Positions 1 to 10,251 of a stretch of 64,000 nt of DNA are shown here, in pieces (the stretch's first letter is position 1; each line of letters opens with the position of its first letter). This DNA is from Erwinia sp. GTDB lineage: Bacteria; Pseudomonadota; Gammaproteobacteria; Enterobacterales; Enterobacteriaceae. The position numbers and the translations under genes are program-made. The stretch lies in contig OZ024666.1 in the NCBI GenBank assembly GCA_964016415.1, forward strand, positions 558,001 through 622,000, written 5' to 3'. The notes under the pieces were generated by a model. That model saw nothing but the letters and a program-made list of their open reading frames with translations, was not told where the DNA came from and ran no database searches.

Positions 1-654
1 ATCTCCGGTAATATCACGGATTTTACTTCGCATGCGGTAAATCAGAGCATCAATGCTGCGGGGAATCTGATGCTGGTTGGGCAAAAGAGGGGTATCAAAC
101 TCGCTACGCAGGAAAATTTTTCCCGGTGTTCGAATCAACTGGGCCAGAATATGCATTTCGGTAGAGGTTAATCTTAGCGGAAGATTATTCACAGTTACCC
201 AGGCTTGCGACAGGCTCAACGATAACCAATGTTGCCCAAGGATGACAGTTTCGGGTACTGAGGATATTGCTGCAGGTGCGTTGGCACGATTTCGCCGTTG
301 TACCGCCACAATACGTGCTATCAATTCACGCGGTTCAAACGGTTTACTTACATAGTCGTCAGCGCCGGATTCCAGGCCCGCTATCATGTCAACGGTTTCA
401 TTACGCGCAGTCAGCATAATCAGTGGTGTTTTCTGATTTTGATGCAACTCACCACGTAACCGATGACACAATTCAAAACCACTCATTTCAGGCAACATGA
501 TATCTAACAGGATCACATCAAACGTCTGTTGATGAAGTAATACCAACGCCCGTGAAGGGGTGTGGCATGGGATCAGATTAATACTGTAGAGTGCCATCTG
601 CTGCTGAAGAAGGCTGGAGAGTTCAATATCATCATCGATCAGTAATACTTCCAC
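1..654 (-). CDS. OmpR-family response regulator (C-terminus cut by window edge)
   Basis: Two-component transcription regulator, 218 codons visible and open to base 1. The receiver domain shows the acidic pocket (IDDD at residues 6-9), phospho-acceptor Asp51 in LLDIMLP, Thr82 and Lys104 in SKPFEPRE. A winged-helix DNA-binding domain starts near residue 140 and its recognition-helix region (RSIDALIYRMRSKI) lies at the window edge. The start is GTG at 654, preceded by GGAGGG at a good spacing; no ATG fits. It is the last visible gene of the leftward export operon and begins 14 bases after the outer-membrane protein gene. A sensor kinase may lie beyond the left edge. It probably controls this operon or the divergent biosynthetic operon; that is inferred from position only. 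Confidence 0.9.
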   Translation of the reverse strand, partial: MEVLLIDDDIELSSLLQQQMALYSINLIPCHTPSRALVLLHQQTFDVILLDIMLPEMSGFELCHRLRGELHQNQKTPLIMLTARNETVDMIAGLESGADDYVSKPFEPRELIARIVAVQRRNRANAPAAISSVPETVILGQHWLSLSLSQAWVTVNNLPLRLTSTEMHILAQLIRTPGKIFLRSEFDTPLLPNQHQIPRSIDALIYRMRSKIRDITGD

Positions 655-668
655 TGTGCCCTCCGAAA

Positions 669-1988
669 TCATAGGGTGTAAATAAGTGACAGCATAAAAC
701 CGTCCTTACGGCCAGCGCTGCCATAAAGGGTATTGTTGTCGCCAAAATAGTGATATCCCTGCAGTTCCAGACGTAAGGCAGGAGTGATAGGGGAACTCAG
801 TGTTAATTGACTAAAACCACTGCCATCCATCGGAGTGGCCGCCGTGATGAATGACAGATCCCTCTCGCCCCAGAAGTTATTCCATGCAATACGACCAAAT
901 AGTTGCTGTTCAGCCAGCGGCTCTTGTCTGATATTTGCCAGAAGAGCAATGCGTCGGGCGGGTTGATTGCCCTCAGCAATAGCCTGCCGCCATGTGTTGA
1001 GTTGTTTCTGCCTGATACCCGCCTCATTGAAATGGTATTCCACGCTCAGTGAGATATCTTCATTCGACGCCATGCTTTCCGGAAGTGACCAGGTGAAACC
1101 ACTGGCAAGCTGATTATACAGTCGCCAGGCAGGCTGGTGGTTTTGTGTGGCTTCATCGGTGAGACTCTGGCGTCGCTGACCAAACCATTCGCTATAGAGC
1201 ACCAGATTATCCAGCAGTGCCAGGCTCAGCTCTGAGCCGAGGCTGGGTTGCCTGGTTTGATACAGAGAGCTCACCGTCATCGACAAATTGTTCCACGATG
1301 CGGGTGACGGAGCATACTTGATAAACACTGCATCCTGATTGTTAGTCCGCTCCAGCCCCAATCCCGCGACATCACTATTACTTGCCAGGGTGTCAGGTCT
1401 GGCGTGAAGATTTGGTCGGTAACCGAAACTCAATACGCTGCTGGTATCTAACCACACACCAACCAGCGCCACGCTTCCAAGACGGTCTTTACGTCGGTCG
1501 GCGGTGTCCAGACTTTCATAGATCACCTGACTATTGTTCTTGAACCAGTCTGTTGGATTAAAACCACTGGCCACGCCATTACGGATATTTGCGCGCCCGG
1601 CTAACCAACGCCAGGCGGGGGAAGGGGTGTAACTGAGCGCCAGAGACTGCACATCAAGGCGGATATTTTTCTCCGCCTGATAATGTTCACGGCTATTTAC
1701 CTGAGTGCGTAACCGGGTGTTTACTTCAACACCGAAAGGGCCACTGATGTTACCCTGTCCATACAGACGGGCGGCAATGCGCCCGCTGATGATCGCTTTG
1801 TCAGCTTGTCGCCAGTCTGACATTCCCTGGCCCTTGAGTTCCAGATTAAACGGCCCTAAAGCATGCGCAGCCTGAGCTTCTGCGGCTTCCAGCGCCGATG
1901 AGGGCAGAACAGGAACATCGTCATCAGCCTGCGCAATCAGACAGCACAAGCCGATCGCCAGGGTGGTAAACAGTCTGAGCAGGTTCAC
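669..1988 (-). CDS. outer-membrane beta-barrel protein of an export operon
   Basis: Predicted 439-residue secreted protein with a signal peptide (LLRLFTTLAIGLCCLIAQA) followed by an acidic mature start DDDVP. The rest is rich in alternating aromatic/polar stretches typical of an outer-membrane barrel and ends in SLIYTL. I chose GTG at 1988 rather than ATG at 2036: it has AGGGGGG just upstream, sits directly before the signal peptide, and overlaps the stop (TGA, 1987-1985) that the upstream gene would use if read through its premature TAG. Its neighbours are a LolA-like protein and an FtsX/ATPase pair, suggesting a system that moves a hydrophobic product or lipoprotein to the outer membrane. 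Exact family not recognised with certainty (DUF1302-like is possible). Reading frame intact. Confidence 0.7.
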   Translation of the reverse strand: MNLLRLFTTLAIGLCCLIAQADDDVPVLPSSALEAAEAQAAHALGPFNLELKGQGMSDWRQADKAIISGRIAARLYGQGNISGPFGVEVNTRLRTQVNSREHYQAEKNIRLDVQSLALSYTPSPAWRWLAGRANIRNGVASGFNPTDWFKNNSQVIYESLDTADRRKDRLGSVALVGVWLDTSSVLSFGYRPNLHARPDTLASNSDVAGLGLERTNNQDAVFIKYAPSPASWNNLSMTVSSLYQTRQPSLGSELSLALLDNLVLYSEWFGQRRQSLTDEATQNHQPAWRLYNQLASGFTWSLPESMASNEDISLSVEYHFNEAGIRQKQLNTWRQAIAEGNQPARRIALLANIRQEPLAEQQLFGRIAWNNFWGERDLSFITAATPMDGSGFSQLTLSSPITPALRLELQGYHYFGDNNTLYGSAGRKDGFMLSLIYTL

Positions 1989-2773
1989 TGGCCCCCCTGA
2001 GACGTGAAATGAGACAACCACTCCTTGTTGAACCACGAGAGTGGCAGCTCTTTTTCCTGATATTGACTCATTTGCATCAGCGTAATTTTATTGGGATTGA
2101 AGCCATCAGCAATCACCACCTCTGTCGGACGTATGCGATCAAACACCGGCTACCAGTTGCGATACCAGGCAACTTTCAGTAATTTTCCGCTATTGCCATA
2201 AAATTTTCCTTTCAGCGGTCGGTCGTTGGCCTTGTCTACCCAGAGTTCGACCTGTTTATAAGGCGCGAAATCGTTGATGGCGCTGAGCTGCAATTTCCAT
2301 GCTGGACGGGCTGCGCGATCACCATCAGTCACTGTCTCTTCGCCAGCCAGCACGGCGGCATAGTCCAGTGTAAAGTTAGAGGTAATTACATCACCATTTG
2401 AGGCATTGCCGAGCAGTCGCTGACGGGGTGACATGCGTACTGATGCCTTGGATTTTGGATCATAAAACCATAGGATATTGTCGTTTCGTAACAGTAACTT
2501 GCCTCGGTCACTGGCAGGCTCGTCAATGTGAATAATGGTCAAAAACTGGCCACTGGCATTCTGACGTGAATGCGTTGTGACACGGTTCTGATCGGTCAGC
2601 TTGTTATTATCATATTGTTTTAGTGAAACGGTAACGACAAATGAAGTCTGTGGATTACGGATCAGGTCGGAGCGTTTCAGAATATCCTGTGCCTGATCGG
2701 CATGGACAGACAACGCGGCAAACAGGGCCAGCGTGCAAGTCAGTCGCCATGGTTTCAGTATTAGCTTAAGCAT
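1985..2773 (-). pseudogene. LolA-like outer-membrane lipoprotein-sorting protein, interrupted by TAG
   Basis: Periplasmic lipoprotein-carrier family protein. It has a signal peptide ending at SVHA-DQAQ and the conserved stretch around LLRNDNILWFYDPKSKASVRM typical of outer-membrane lipoprotein-sorting proteins. Translation stops at TAG (2152-2150) after WYRNW. The same frame then continues for 54 more codons (PVFDRIRPTEVVIADG... to SQGGQ) that read as the normal C-terminal end of the family, and its TGA overlaps the next gene's GTG. Gln (CAG) is the likely ancestral residue, so one C-to-T change would explain it. Start at 2773 is preferred over 2797 because GAGGTG precedes it. Intact length would be 262 residues. 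Confidence 0.75.
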
Positions 2774-2789
2774 CGGACACCTCGGATAA

Positions 2790-4178
2790 TCAGACATGAT
2801 GGATAGCTGAAATAATATTCATGCGTGAGGCTTTATAGGTTGGCCAAATAGCAGCGATCACCGAAAGCGTGAACAGGAAGAGCATAATACCCAGCGCCAG
2901 TTGTGGGTTTTCCAGAATCATCAGGTTGATGGTGATCGGGGTTGCGTTGCTCGGTGGCGTCCAGCTGATATTCATACTGTTGATGATCATGCTGATGATC
3001 AGAGTGAGGCCCAGGGCGGTAAGGACACCAAATAATCCCATTAGCGCACTTTCTGCCATAAACATGCGCATAATGAAACTGCGGCGAAAGCCCATTGCCC
3101 GGATGGTGCCTATTTCTCCAACACGTTCCATTACGGTGAGATTGATAGTGTTGGTAATGGTAAAAATAATGACGATAGCCAGAAACAACGACACCACACC
3201 AAAGATAATGGTAAACATGGCAAAGATGCGATCGAATGAAGGATCGACTTCGTTGAAGCGGAAAACTTCCAACTGCATGCCACTGTCATTGAGAGCCTGT
3301 TGAATCTGCTGTTTAACCTGCTCCACCTGATTAGGATCATTGAGTTGAACCATCATCACCGTGGCACGAGGCTGCTGGCTGTATAATAATTCGCGGGCGA
3401 GATCGAAATGCATCATCACAAACGCATTATCTAATGCGCGTTGTGCCTGAGGTTGTGCCTGATTAACATAGACGCTGACAATATTCGGTGCGCCTTCTGT
3501 GCTGGCCGCCAGCAGGTTTACCTGTGCACCTTTATCGCTGTCTGTTTGTTGGCTAAGCTGCTCTTTATCCTCGCGGGTCATCAGAGCACTGATATCCATC
3601 TGTTCGGTCGAGACAACTTTTTTCAGTAATGGCGGATCTTCACAGGCTGGGATGTTTAATGGTTTGCACAAACCGAGCAGCCGGGCCATACCGACGCCAA
3701 CGATAGCCCCATCATGTTGTTCTGGTTTCAGACCTGTTGGCGGCGTAGAAACATTCACATGCCAGCCATCCCAGAGGCGCATTTTGTCAACGTCCTGAGG
3801 AATAACACCCCGTCCGAGGAAGGTTTTACTGTTGTCGGTTGACACCACGCCGGCGATACCTGCCAGCGAGATTTGCGGTGTAATCACCGAGATCTGTTTT
3901 TTCAGCTCAGGATCACCCAGCAACAGCGCGGTCACCGCCTGATAGTTGTTGATGGTGTAATTATCCGGATCTGCTGCACCATATTTCAGATAGCCTTGCT
4001 GATAGATCTGTAGCTGCCCCTGCTCCTGGATCATACTGGTTTACACACCAAAATAGATAGAGGTGACAAAGCCGCCAAACAGCATCATTGCCAGCCCGCC
4101 AATGCCAATCGAGGTAATAGTAATGACCGAGCGTCGGCCGTTTTTCAGCAGGTTGCGAAGTGCGATCGACCAAATCAT
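2790..4178 (-). pseudogene. FtsX/LolC-type ABC permease, interrupted by TAA
   Basis: Inner-membrane permease of the MacB/LolCE class. A first membrane segment follows the start (MIWSIALRNLLKNGRRS), then a large periplasmic domain, then three C-terminal membrane segments (FTIIFGVVSLFLAIVIIF and two more) with the FtsX signature VMERVGEIGTIRAMG. The start ATG (4178) overlaps the ATPase stop as ATGA. An in-frame TAA at 4043-4041 follows IYFGV; the frame resumes TSMIQEQG without a shift, and GVQTSMIQEQ is the expected sequence, so CAA-to-TAA is likely. Restart at ATG 4034 would lack the first membrane helix. Intact length 462 residues. With the preceding ATPase it would form a mechanotransmission-type exporter or lipoprotein extractor. 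Confidence 0.8.
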
Positions 4179-4924
4179 TGCAGACCTCCAATATCCTGTA
4201 ATTTTCCATCCACAATGTGAATTAATCGGCCTGACTCGCTGAGCAGATTTTCGTTGTGAGTACAGATAACAAAGCTGGTATCGAACTGCCGACGCATATC
4301 GAGCATCAAATGGATTATTTCATCTGACGTGGCTGAATCCAGGTTAGCTGTCGGTTCGTCAGCAATCACCAGAGCCGGGGTTGTGACCAGTGCGCGGGCA
4401 ATCGCCACACGCTGGCGTTGCCCACCACTGATTTCACCGAGACGACGATTGATGTAGTCTTTCAATCCGACTGATTCCAGATAGTACTCGGCCTTTTCTC
4501 GTCGTTCCTGTCGCGAAAGCTTGTGACGCAGTAAGGGAAATTCAACATTTTCACGCACAGACAGCACCGGGATAAGGTTAAAAGATTGAAAAATAAAACC
4601 AATATGCCGTGAGCGGAAATCAGCAGCCTGATTGTCATTCATTGCCAACACATCCTGGCCCAGAATGGTGATTTTTCCTTCATCCGGTTTATCCAGCATG
4701 CCGAGCATATTCAGAAATGTGGACTTACCACTGCCTGATGGACCATAAAAAAAAGTTATTTCTCCCTTGGGGATCGCGCATTCGGCCTTATTTATTGCCG
4801 TAAACTGATAACCATCCATGTTGTATTTTTTTACAACCGCATCGAATAAGGCAATATTGCCATCATTAGCCCAGCGCGGAAGGTGAGTTGCTGTTGTAAC
4901 TGATGAGGTATTTACAGGGCTCAT
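4175..4924 (-). CDS. ABC transporter ATP-binding protein (LolD/MacB type)
   Basis: 249-residue nucleotide-binding subunit. Walker A GPSGSGKST near residue 81, Q-loop in FIFQSFNLIP, signature ISGGQRQR, Walker B ALVIADEPTANLD and H-loop CTHNE are all present, so it should be active. LolD/MacB/FtsE-type ATPases pair with FtsX permeases, and the next gene is one, coupled by an ATGA overlap. It is the first gene of the leftward operon, facing the biosynthetic operon across an AT-rich 426-base spacer. Because the permease is interrupted, the transporter may no longer assemble. Confidence 0.9.
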   Translation of the reverse strand: MSPVNTSSVTTATHLPRWANDGNIALFDAVVKKYNMDGYQFTAINKAECAIPKGEITFFYGPSGSGKSTFLNMLGMLDKPDEGKITILGQDVLAMNDNQAADFRSRHIGFIFQSFNLIPVLSVRENVEFPLLRHKLSRQERREKAEYYLESVGLKDYINRRLGEISGGQRQRVAIARALVTTPALVIADEPTANLDSATSDEIIHLMLDMRRQFDTSFVICTHNENLLSESGRLIHIVDGKLQDIGGLQ

Positions 4925-5350
4925 CGTGGATTCCCTTTTCTATTTTGGTTTCTCTATTAGAAAGCGCGCCACAGACTAATGCAATGAATATACAATGATG
5001 TTAAATAGCAAAATAATAAAAAAACCTGTGCTTTTTTGTTTTCTTTATCATTTATTTGTTCTTTTTTGTGATTTATTGTCATATTCAAAATGGCTCAGAA
5101 AAACAAAGTGTCATTCTGATTGCTTGTACATGCTGTGAATGGCGTTTTTTTTAATATTAGATATCAGAATCCCCTTGTTGTAGATATTTTTTGTGATAGT
5201 TGAACATGGAAATGAATACATAGTGATGTTTATTTTAATTACACTGATGAACTTCAATTAAACTTTTTAATTAATTTTTAGTGCGGCAATCCGATTAATG
5301 ATTTTTTTGTCTGTGCAGAAAATAGAAAATGATGGCGGTTTAACTTTATT
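4925..5350. promoter_or_regulatory. AT-rich divergent control region between export and biosynthesis operons
   Basis: 426 bases without a gene, much more AT-rich than either flank, with several poly-T and poly-A tracts. Both operons must start here. I see no unmistakable sigma-70 pair or perfect operator palindrome. AT-rich divergent spacers of this kind are often bound by H-NS or by a dedicated activator such as the response regulator of this cluster; that is inference. Confidence 0.5.
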
Positions 5351-6310
5351 ATGATGGAAAGCATTGTGATTACCGGAGCGACAACTCATTTGCAACAACA
5401 GACATGCCAGCAGAACGCAGCTGGCAGCGTCGGTAAAAGCATCACTTTTCCTTATACAGATACCGTTGAACGTAAACGTCAGACACCTGCATCAAACATG
5501 CTATTACATCTGTGTCAGCAACTCTTTCTGCAAACCGGAGTAGAGGATGCTGCGATGTTCGGTGCGCAGACAGGCCTCGTTTCCGGGGCATATTATGGTT
5601 GTATGAGCATCACTCAGGGTATTTTGACTGCGCTACGACAGAAAGGACCTCGTGGTGTCGATGCCATTGAGTTTGCCAAGTCTACCCATAGCTTCCCGCT
5701 GTCGGCTGCCAGCATTGAATTCGCCCTGTTGGGGCCTGCTGCCGCAGTGGTGTCAGGAGAACTGGCTTCTCTCGAAGCGTTAATCATGGCCCGTGACTGG
5801 CTGTTGGCCGGGCGATGTCAGCGGGTAATTGTCGTGGGGTATGAGTATCTTTCGCCACTGCTGCATACCCACTTACCGCATATCGGTGGTGATGCAGACT
5901 ATAGCGATAACATGAGCGTGGCGCTACTGGAAACTAAAGCCAGCGCGCTGTCACGAGGTGCGCCAGTACTTGCAGAACTGATTCGTCTCAGGCGATTTTC
6001 CGGCCCACTGGCAAATATGGCCAGACAATGGGGAACTGCGATACAGCAGATTGAACTCGGGAATGAAGCATGCCGATTTTTATCAGCGAGCACCCTCCAG
6101 GCCGATGCGGTGACACTTGAACAGGCCGTTGCCGAAAATTGCAAATCCAGTCAACTGGCTCTGCGTTCTGAAATGCAGCGTTTTTTAGGTGCAACCACGG
6201 TGATGCAACTGGTTGCTTCACTTAATGCGCCCACAGCGTGCGAATGGGTATTGAACAGTTTTGCACCCGGAGGTGGAGGGATGATCCATTTGCGTAAGGA
6301 AACGTTATGA
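5351..6310 (+). CDS. ketosynthase-like chain-length-factor homologue lacking catalytic residues
   Basis: 319-residue thiolase-fold protein of the beta-ketoacyl synthase group, shorter than a normal ketosynthase (about 400). The nucleophile region reads PAAAVVSGELASLEAL, with no Cys where active enzymes have one. The His-containing CHGTGT and GHLLGSAG motifs are also absent. It therefore resembles a KS-beta/chain-length-factor partner rather than an enzyme. Its stop overlaps the start of a true ketosynthase (ATGA at 6307), the arrangement expected for a KS-alpha/KS-beta heterodimer. Start: ATGATG at 5351; the ribosome site is weak, so 5354 is equally possible. First gene of the rightward operon. 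Frame intact. Confidence 0.75.
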   Translation: MMESIVITGATTHLQQQTCQQNAAGSVGKSITFPYTDTVERKRQTPASNMLLHLCQQLFLQTGVEDAAMFGAQTGLVSGAYYGCMSITQGILTALRQKGPRGVDAIEFAKSTHSFPLSAASIEFALLGPAAAVVSGELASLEALIMARDWLLAGRCQRVIVVGYEYLSPLLHTHLPHIGGDADYSDNMSVALLETKASALSRGAPVLAELIRLRRFSGPLANMARQWGTAIQQIELGNEACRFLSASTLQADAVTLEQAVAENCKSSQLALRSEMQRFLGATTVMQLVASLNAPTACEWVLNSFAPGGGGMIHLRKETL

Positions 6311-7530
6311 AGCAAAAAATAAATCAAAGGACGGTCGCAGTCACGGGCATGGGAACGCTGACCCGTGAGGCTATCGGCCTGTCCGCCTTATGGCTTCATT
6401 TGCTTGAAGGGGGGGCATTGCCCAAAAAACCCACGCACTTCAATGGTAGCGTATTTCGATCGCAACACACCTATTCTGTTGATCCACAAGCACTGTGGCA
6501 GCAGGCATTGAGCAGTTCATGGCCTGCTAACGCCGCGCTCTATCAACGTTTGCCATGTGCCGGTTACGGTTGGCTGGCTGCACGTGAAGCTATGCAGCAG
6601 GCAGGTATCGATGATGCTCTTGCCCTGTCAATGGGGCTAAGTTTCGCCACAACCAGTGGCGGAACCATGGACAGTTTTGCTGCTAGTTAACAGGCTGATG
6701 ATGCCCACTATGCCGCGCTTTCCGGTGCGGCCTGTCTACTGGCGGAGTTATTGTCTGCTGGTGGACCAGTGAGTGTATTTTCCTGTGCGTGTATCAGTAG
6801 TGTGGCGGCGTTCAGCCATGCTTTTGAACGTATCCGACAAGGCGATGTACCGTTGATGCTGGCAGGGGGATGCGATCAGATCCGTGAGGCCGATTTTGCC
6901 GGTTTCAACGCGTTGCGTGCTATCTCTCCTGATGCTTGCCGTCCGTTCGACTCTCAACGTAAAGGGATGGTTATGGGCGATGGGGCAGCGATGATGGTGC
7001 TGGAGGATCTTGAGCATGCTCTGGCTCGGGGTGCAAGGCCGCTGGCTATTTTCCGCAGCTGTGGACTGGCGTCAGATGGCCATCATTTGACGGCACCGAT
7101 ACCCGATGGACTGGTGAGGGCCATGCGGCAAGCTTTGGGGAGCGTGGATGATGAGATCCCCGGTTACATAAACTGCCATGGTACCGGTACCCAGGCCAAT
7201 GATCATAGTGAGTTGCAGGCTATGCAGCAGATTTTTGGTGAGCAGGCCGGGCGACTGACAATCAGTTCCACGAAAAGCGGCACCGGGCATTTACTGGGTA
7301 GCGCTGGAGCTCTTGAGGCTGTGCTGTCGGTCAAAATCCTGCTTGAGCAACGCGTGCCGCCCATGAGCACTTGTCTCTCTCCCATCGCGGAGATGAACTT
7401 CCGCATGCCTGATACCACAGATTCATTATCTCTCAATACCAACATGGTGATGAGTAACTCTTTAGGTTTTGGTGGCCTGAATGGCAGTTTGATCTTTGCA
7501 CGTTACCAGGGGCAATCGCCTCAACCATAA
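6307..7530 (+). pseudogene. beta-ketoacyl synthase, interrupted by TAA
   Basis: Condensing enzyme of the KAS II/type II PKS KS-alpha class, 407 residues if read through. Catalytic residues are preserved: Cys162 in SCACISS, His291 in NCHGTGTQ and Lys323/His328 in TKSGTGHLLG. Codon 128 is TAA (6688-6690) with the same frame open on both sides (SFAAS, stop, QADDAHYAAL), so a single substitution such as CAA to TAA inactivates it. It would extend a carrier-bound starter by decarboxylative Claisen condensation together with the upstream chain-length-factor homologue. Restart inside the gene at TTG 6751 would leave only the C-terminal two thirds. Confidence 0.85.
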
Positions 7531-7562
7531 AAGGAAAAGCATCGAATGAAAGGGAGACAATC

Positions 7563-8705
7563 ATGACCATGACCGAAGAGCAATTTACGGCGTTACTGAC
7601 CGGTATTGAGGCTTGGATCGCGCCAATCAATCAGGGATGGTTAAAGGATGATCTGCAAGGTGAGTTTGGTCGCCATCGTTGGGAACTATTACAAGCCTGT
7701 GGTCTGACTGGCTTACTCAACAGTCAGCAGGCTGGGGGGCTGGGAATGAATGCGCCGCAAGTCGCGCGTTTTATGGCCCATTTAGGCGAGCATTGTCTGG
7801 ACGGTGGTCTGACCTTCGCACTCTGCACGCATCTTTGCAGTACATCTCTGCCACTCGAAAGATTTGGCTCTGCCGCGTTGTGCGAGAAACTGTTACCCGA
7901 TGTGATGGCGGGGAAGCGTATAGGAGCGCACGCCATTACTGAAGCCGGTAGCGGATCTGATGCTTTTGCTATGGCCACCTCTGCCCAGCGTGAAGCCGGT
8001 GGCTGGCGGCTTAACGGCACCAAAATATTTGTCTCCAATGGTCCGATTGCTGATCAGGTGGTCATCTACGCTTCTACAGACCGCCAGCGGGGCACACTGG
8101 GTGGATTCAGCGCCTTTTTGGTTGATGTACACACAGCTGGGATAGTGGTCGGGCCGGCCGCTCACAAAATGGGGCTGAAGACTTCACCACTGAGTGATAT
8201 TTACCTTACGGATGTATTTGTGGATGACGCGCGGTTACTGGGTAAAGAGGGAATGGGGTTTGCCATCCTCGATTTTGTCATGAAATGGGAAGTGCTATGC
8301 GTCTTCGCGTGCCAGGCCGGTGAAATGCGACGTCGTTTGGCGCAATGCCTGAAACAGGCGAAAACACGAACTCAGTTTGGTCAGCCTGTCGGTAAAAACC
8401 AGGCAGTGGCTCTTCGTCTGGTCAATATGCATTTGCAGGTAGAAACGGCGCAGTACTGGCTGACAAGGGCGGCTGAGGCACTGCACAGTGGCAAGAATAT
8501 CGCCGGAGAAATTGCTGCGGCCAAGCTGGTGATCAGTGAAAGTAATGTGGCAACCGCATTAGATGCCGTGACGCTGTTTGGCGGATCAGGCTATATGGCG
8601 AAAATGGGCATTGAAAAACAGCTGCGTGATGCAGTAGGCGGCGTGATTTACTCAGGTACTTCCGACATTCAGCGTAATCGTCTGGCAACGATGTTGGGAT
8701 TATAA
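7563..8705 (+). CDS. acyl-CoA-dehydrogenase-like flavoprotein, probable prolyl-carrier-protein oxidase
   Basis: 380-residue FAD enzyme of the acyl-CoA dehydrogenase fold. FAD-binding motifs HAITEAGSGSD (123-133) and FVSNG are visible; a likely catalytic base is Glu243 in KWEVLCVFACQAG; the C-terminal FAD/dimer segment is RQFG-like TRTQFGQPVGKNQA and GVIYSGTSDIQRNRLA. Its direct neighbours are a free-standing adenylation enzyme and a carrier protein. That trio (PltE/PltF/PltL or RedW/RedM/RedO type) converts L-proline to pyrrolyl-2-carboxyl-S-carrier protein. The substrate is inferred from this context, not proven. RBS GGGAGA precedes ATG 7563. Intact. Confidence 0.8.
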   Translation: MTMTEEQFTALLTGIEAWIAPINQGWLKDDLQGEFGRHRWELLQACGLTGLLNSQQAGGLGMNAPQVARFMAHLGEHCLDGGLTFALCTHLCSTSLPLERFGSAALCEKLLPDVMAGKRIGAHAITEAGSGSDAFAMATSAQREAGGWRLNGTKIFVSNGPIADQVVIYASTDRQRGTLGGFSAFLVDVHTAGIVVGPAAHKMGLKTSPLSDIYLTDVFVDDARLLGKEGMGFAILDFVMKWEVLCVFACQAGEMRRRLAQCLKQAKTRTQFGQPVGKNQAVALRLVNMHLQVETAQYWLTRAAEALHSGKNIAGEIAAAKLVISESNVATALDAVTLFGGSGYMAKMGIEKQLRDAVGGVIYSGTSDIQRNRLATMLGL

Positions 8706-8707
8706 GC

Positions 8708-10200
8708 ATGAGCCAGATATTACCTCAACAGATTGCTGACTGGGTGATGAATGCGCGTGATCCTCAGGCTACAGCGGTTATTTTTGGTGAAGAGACTTGT
8801 AGTTATCGGCAGTTGGCCGAGGGCGCTGCATTACTGGCATCTACGCTGCCACCACTCACAGCCGATAATCCTTATTGCGTGTTGGTGGTAAAAAAGGGAT
8901 TGCTGCACTGCAGGCCGTGATGGGCATATTAAGCCTCGGCGGCTGTTATGTTCCGCTGGAGACGGATTATCCTGCGGAACGTTTGCAGATGGTACTGAAA
9001 ACGTTATGCCCTAAAGTAGTGATCGTTGATAGCACCACCGAGGCGATGGTGCGTCCACTGGCTCAGGCACTGGGGGTGTGTATCGTGAATATTGACACCT
9101 TACCGGAAAGTGGCAAACCACACAGCCACCCTCTGCAGCAGCCGCTGGCGGCTATTCTTCATACATCAGGTTCTACAGGCCTGCCGAAATCGGTGTATAT
9201 CGGTGCGGCACAGATCGAGGCATTTACCCGCTGGGTTGATGATGCTTTTCATCCGGAAGAGGGCGACAGACTACTCAACCATGCTCCACTGGCGTTCGAC
9301 CTGACTTTCCTCGATCTTTTCGCGGTATTTCGCTGTGGTGCCACCTTGCTCTTAACGCGTGAAAATGAGGCAAACAGCGGAGTACGACTGAGTCAAATTT
9401 GCCAGCAACAGCACGCCACGTTGTGGCACTCAACCCCGACATCATTACGTTTACTGTTGGCCCACGACAGCCAGGCATGTTACCCGTCGATGCGTGCTGT
9501 GTTGTTTGCCGGTGAACCGATGCCGGGAGACTTGTTTGCTAAATTGATACCCCTCTTTCCCAATGCTGAGTTTTACAACGTCTACGGTAGCAGTGAAACC
9601 AATGACACCTTCTGTTATCACGTGCCCAAAATATCATTTACCGGCATCGTTCCGTTAGGCTACCCACTGGCATACACCGAATGGCGATTACTCGATGAGC
9701 AGCAACAACCGGTCAGCGCCGGACAGGCAGGCGAGTTATGGGTACATTGTCCAACGTTGATGTCAGGCTATGGTGACAAGGCATTAACCTACCAGGCATT
9801 TCGCCAGTTTGCAGGAAAACGATTCTTTCGTACGAATGACCGGGTACGCATGGATGAAAACGGGCTGTTTCATTTTATCGGGCGCTGTGACTGGATGGTC
9901 AAAGTGAATGGTTTTCGTGTTGACCTGCTGGATGTCGAGCAGACTGCTCTGCGCTGTGGCTGGCTCGATGAGGTGGTGGCGTTTATCGCTGAACGTGATG
10001 GCGAGCGTCAACTGGAAATTGCCGCTTACAGCGCTGTGCCTGAGAGCACGATGAAATTACGTCAGCATTTGGCCCGTTATTTACCGGTTTATGCACTACC
10101 CCGCCGTTATCATTTTTCTGATCAGCCACTGGCAAAAAACAACAACGGTAAGCTATGTCGTCGCACTGTGGCTAATACGCATTGCCAGCTTAATAACTAA
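8708..10200 (+). pseudogene. stand-alone adenylation enzyme (prolyl-AMP ligase-like) with -1 frameshift
   Basis: Amino-acid or acid adenylating enzyme of the ANL superfamily. N-terminal part 8708-8920 and C-terminal part (from about 8890 to 10200) are in different frames. Core motifs: LHTSGSTGLPKS, VYGSSETND, RTNDRVRMDENG, GRCDWMVKVNGFRV and the C-terminal Lys in KNNNGKL. The frames meet at six A residues (8890-8895); one more A would give KKGIAALQAVMG and an intact enzyme of about 497 residues. As written, normal translation ends at 8920. The junction in zero frame reads GTA AAA AAG, i.e. the slippery heptamer A AAA AAG, so -1 slippage could yield some full-length protein; a lost base is simpler. 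Begins 2 bases after the flavoprotein gene. Confidence 0.8.
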
Positions 10201-10251
10201 CTTAACGGGTGCGGAATTTCGCCGTGCCTTTTCATCTATGGAGAGAGTGAA

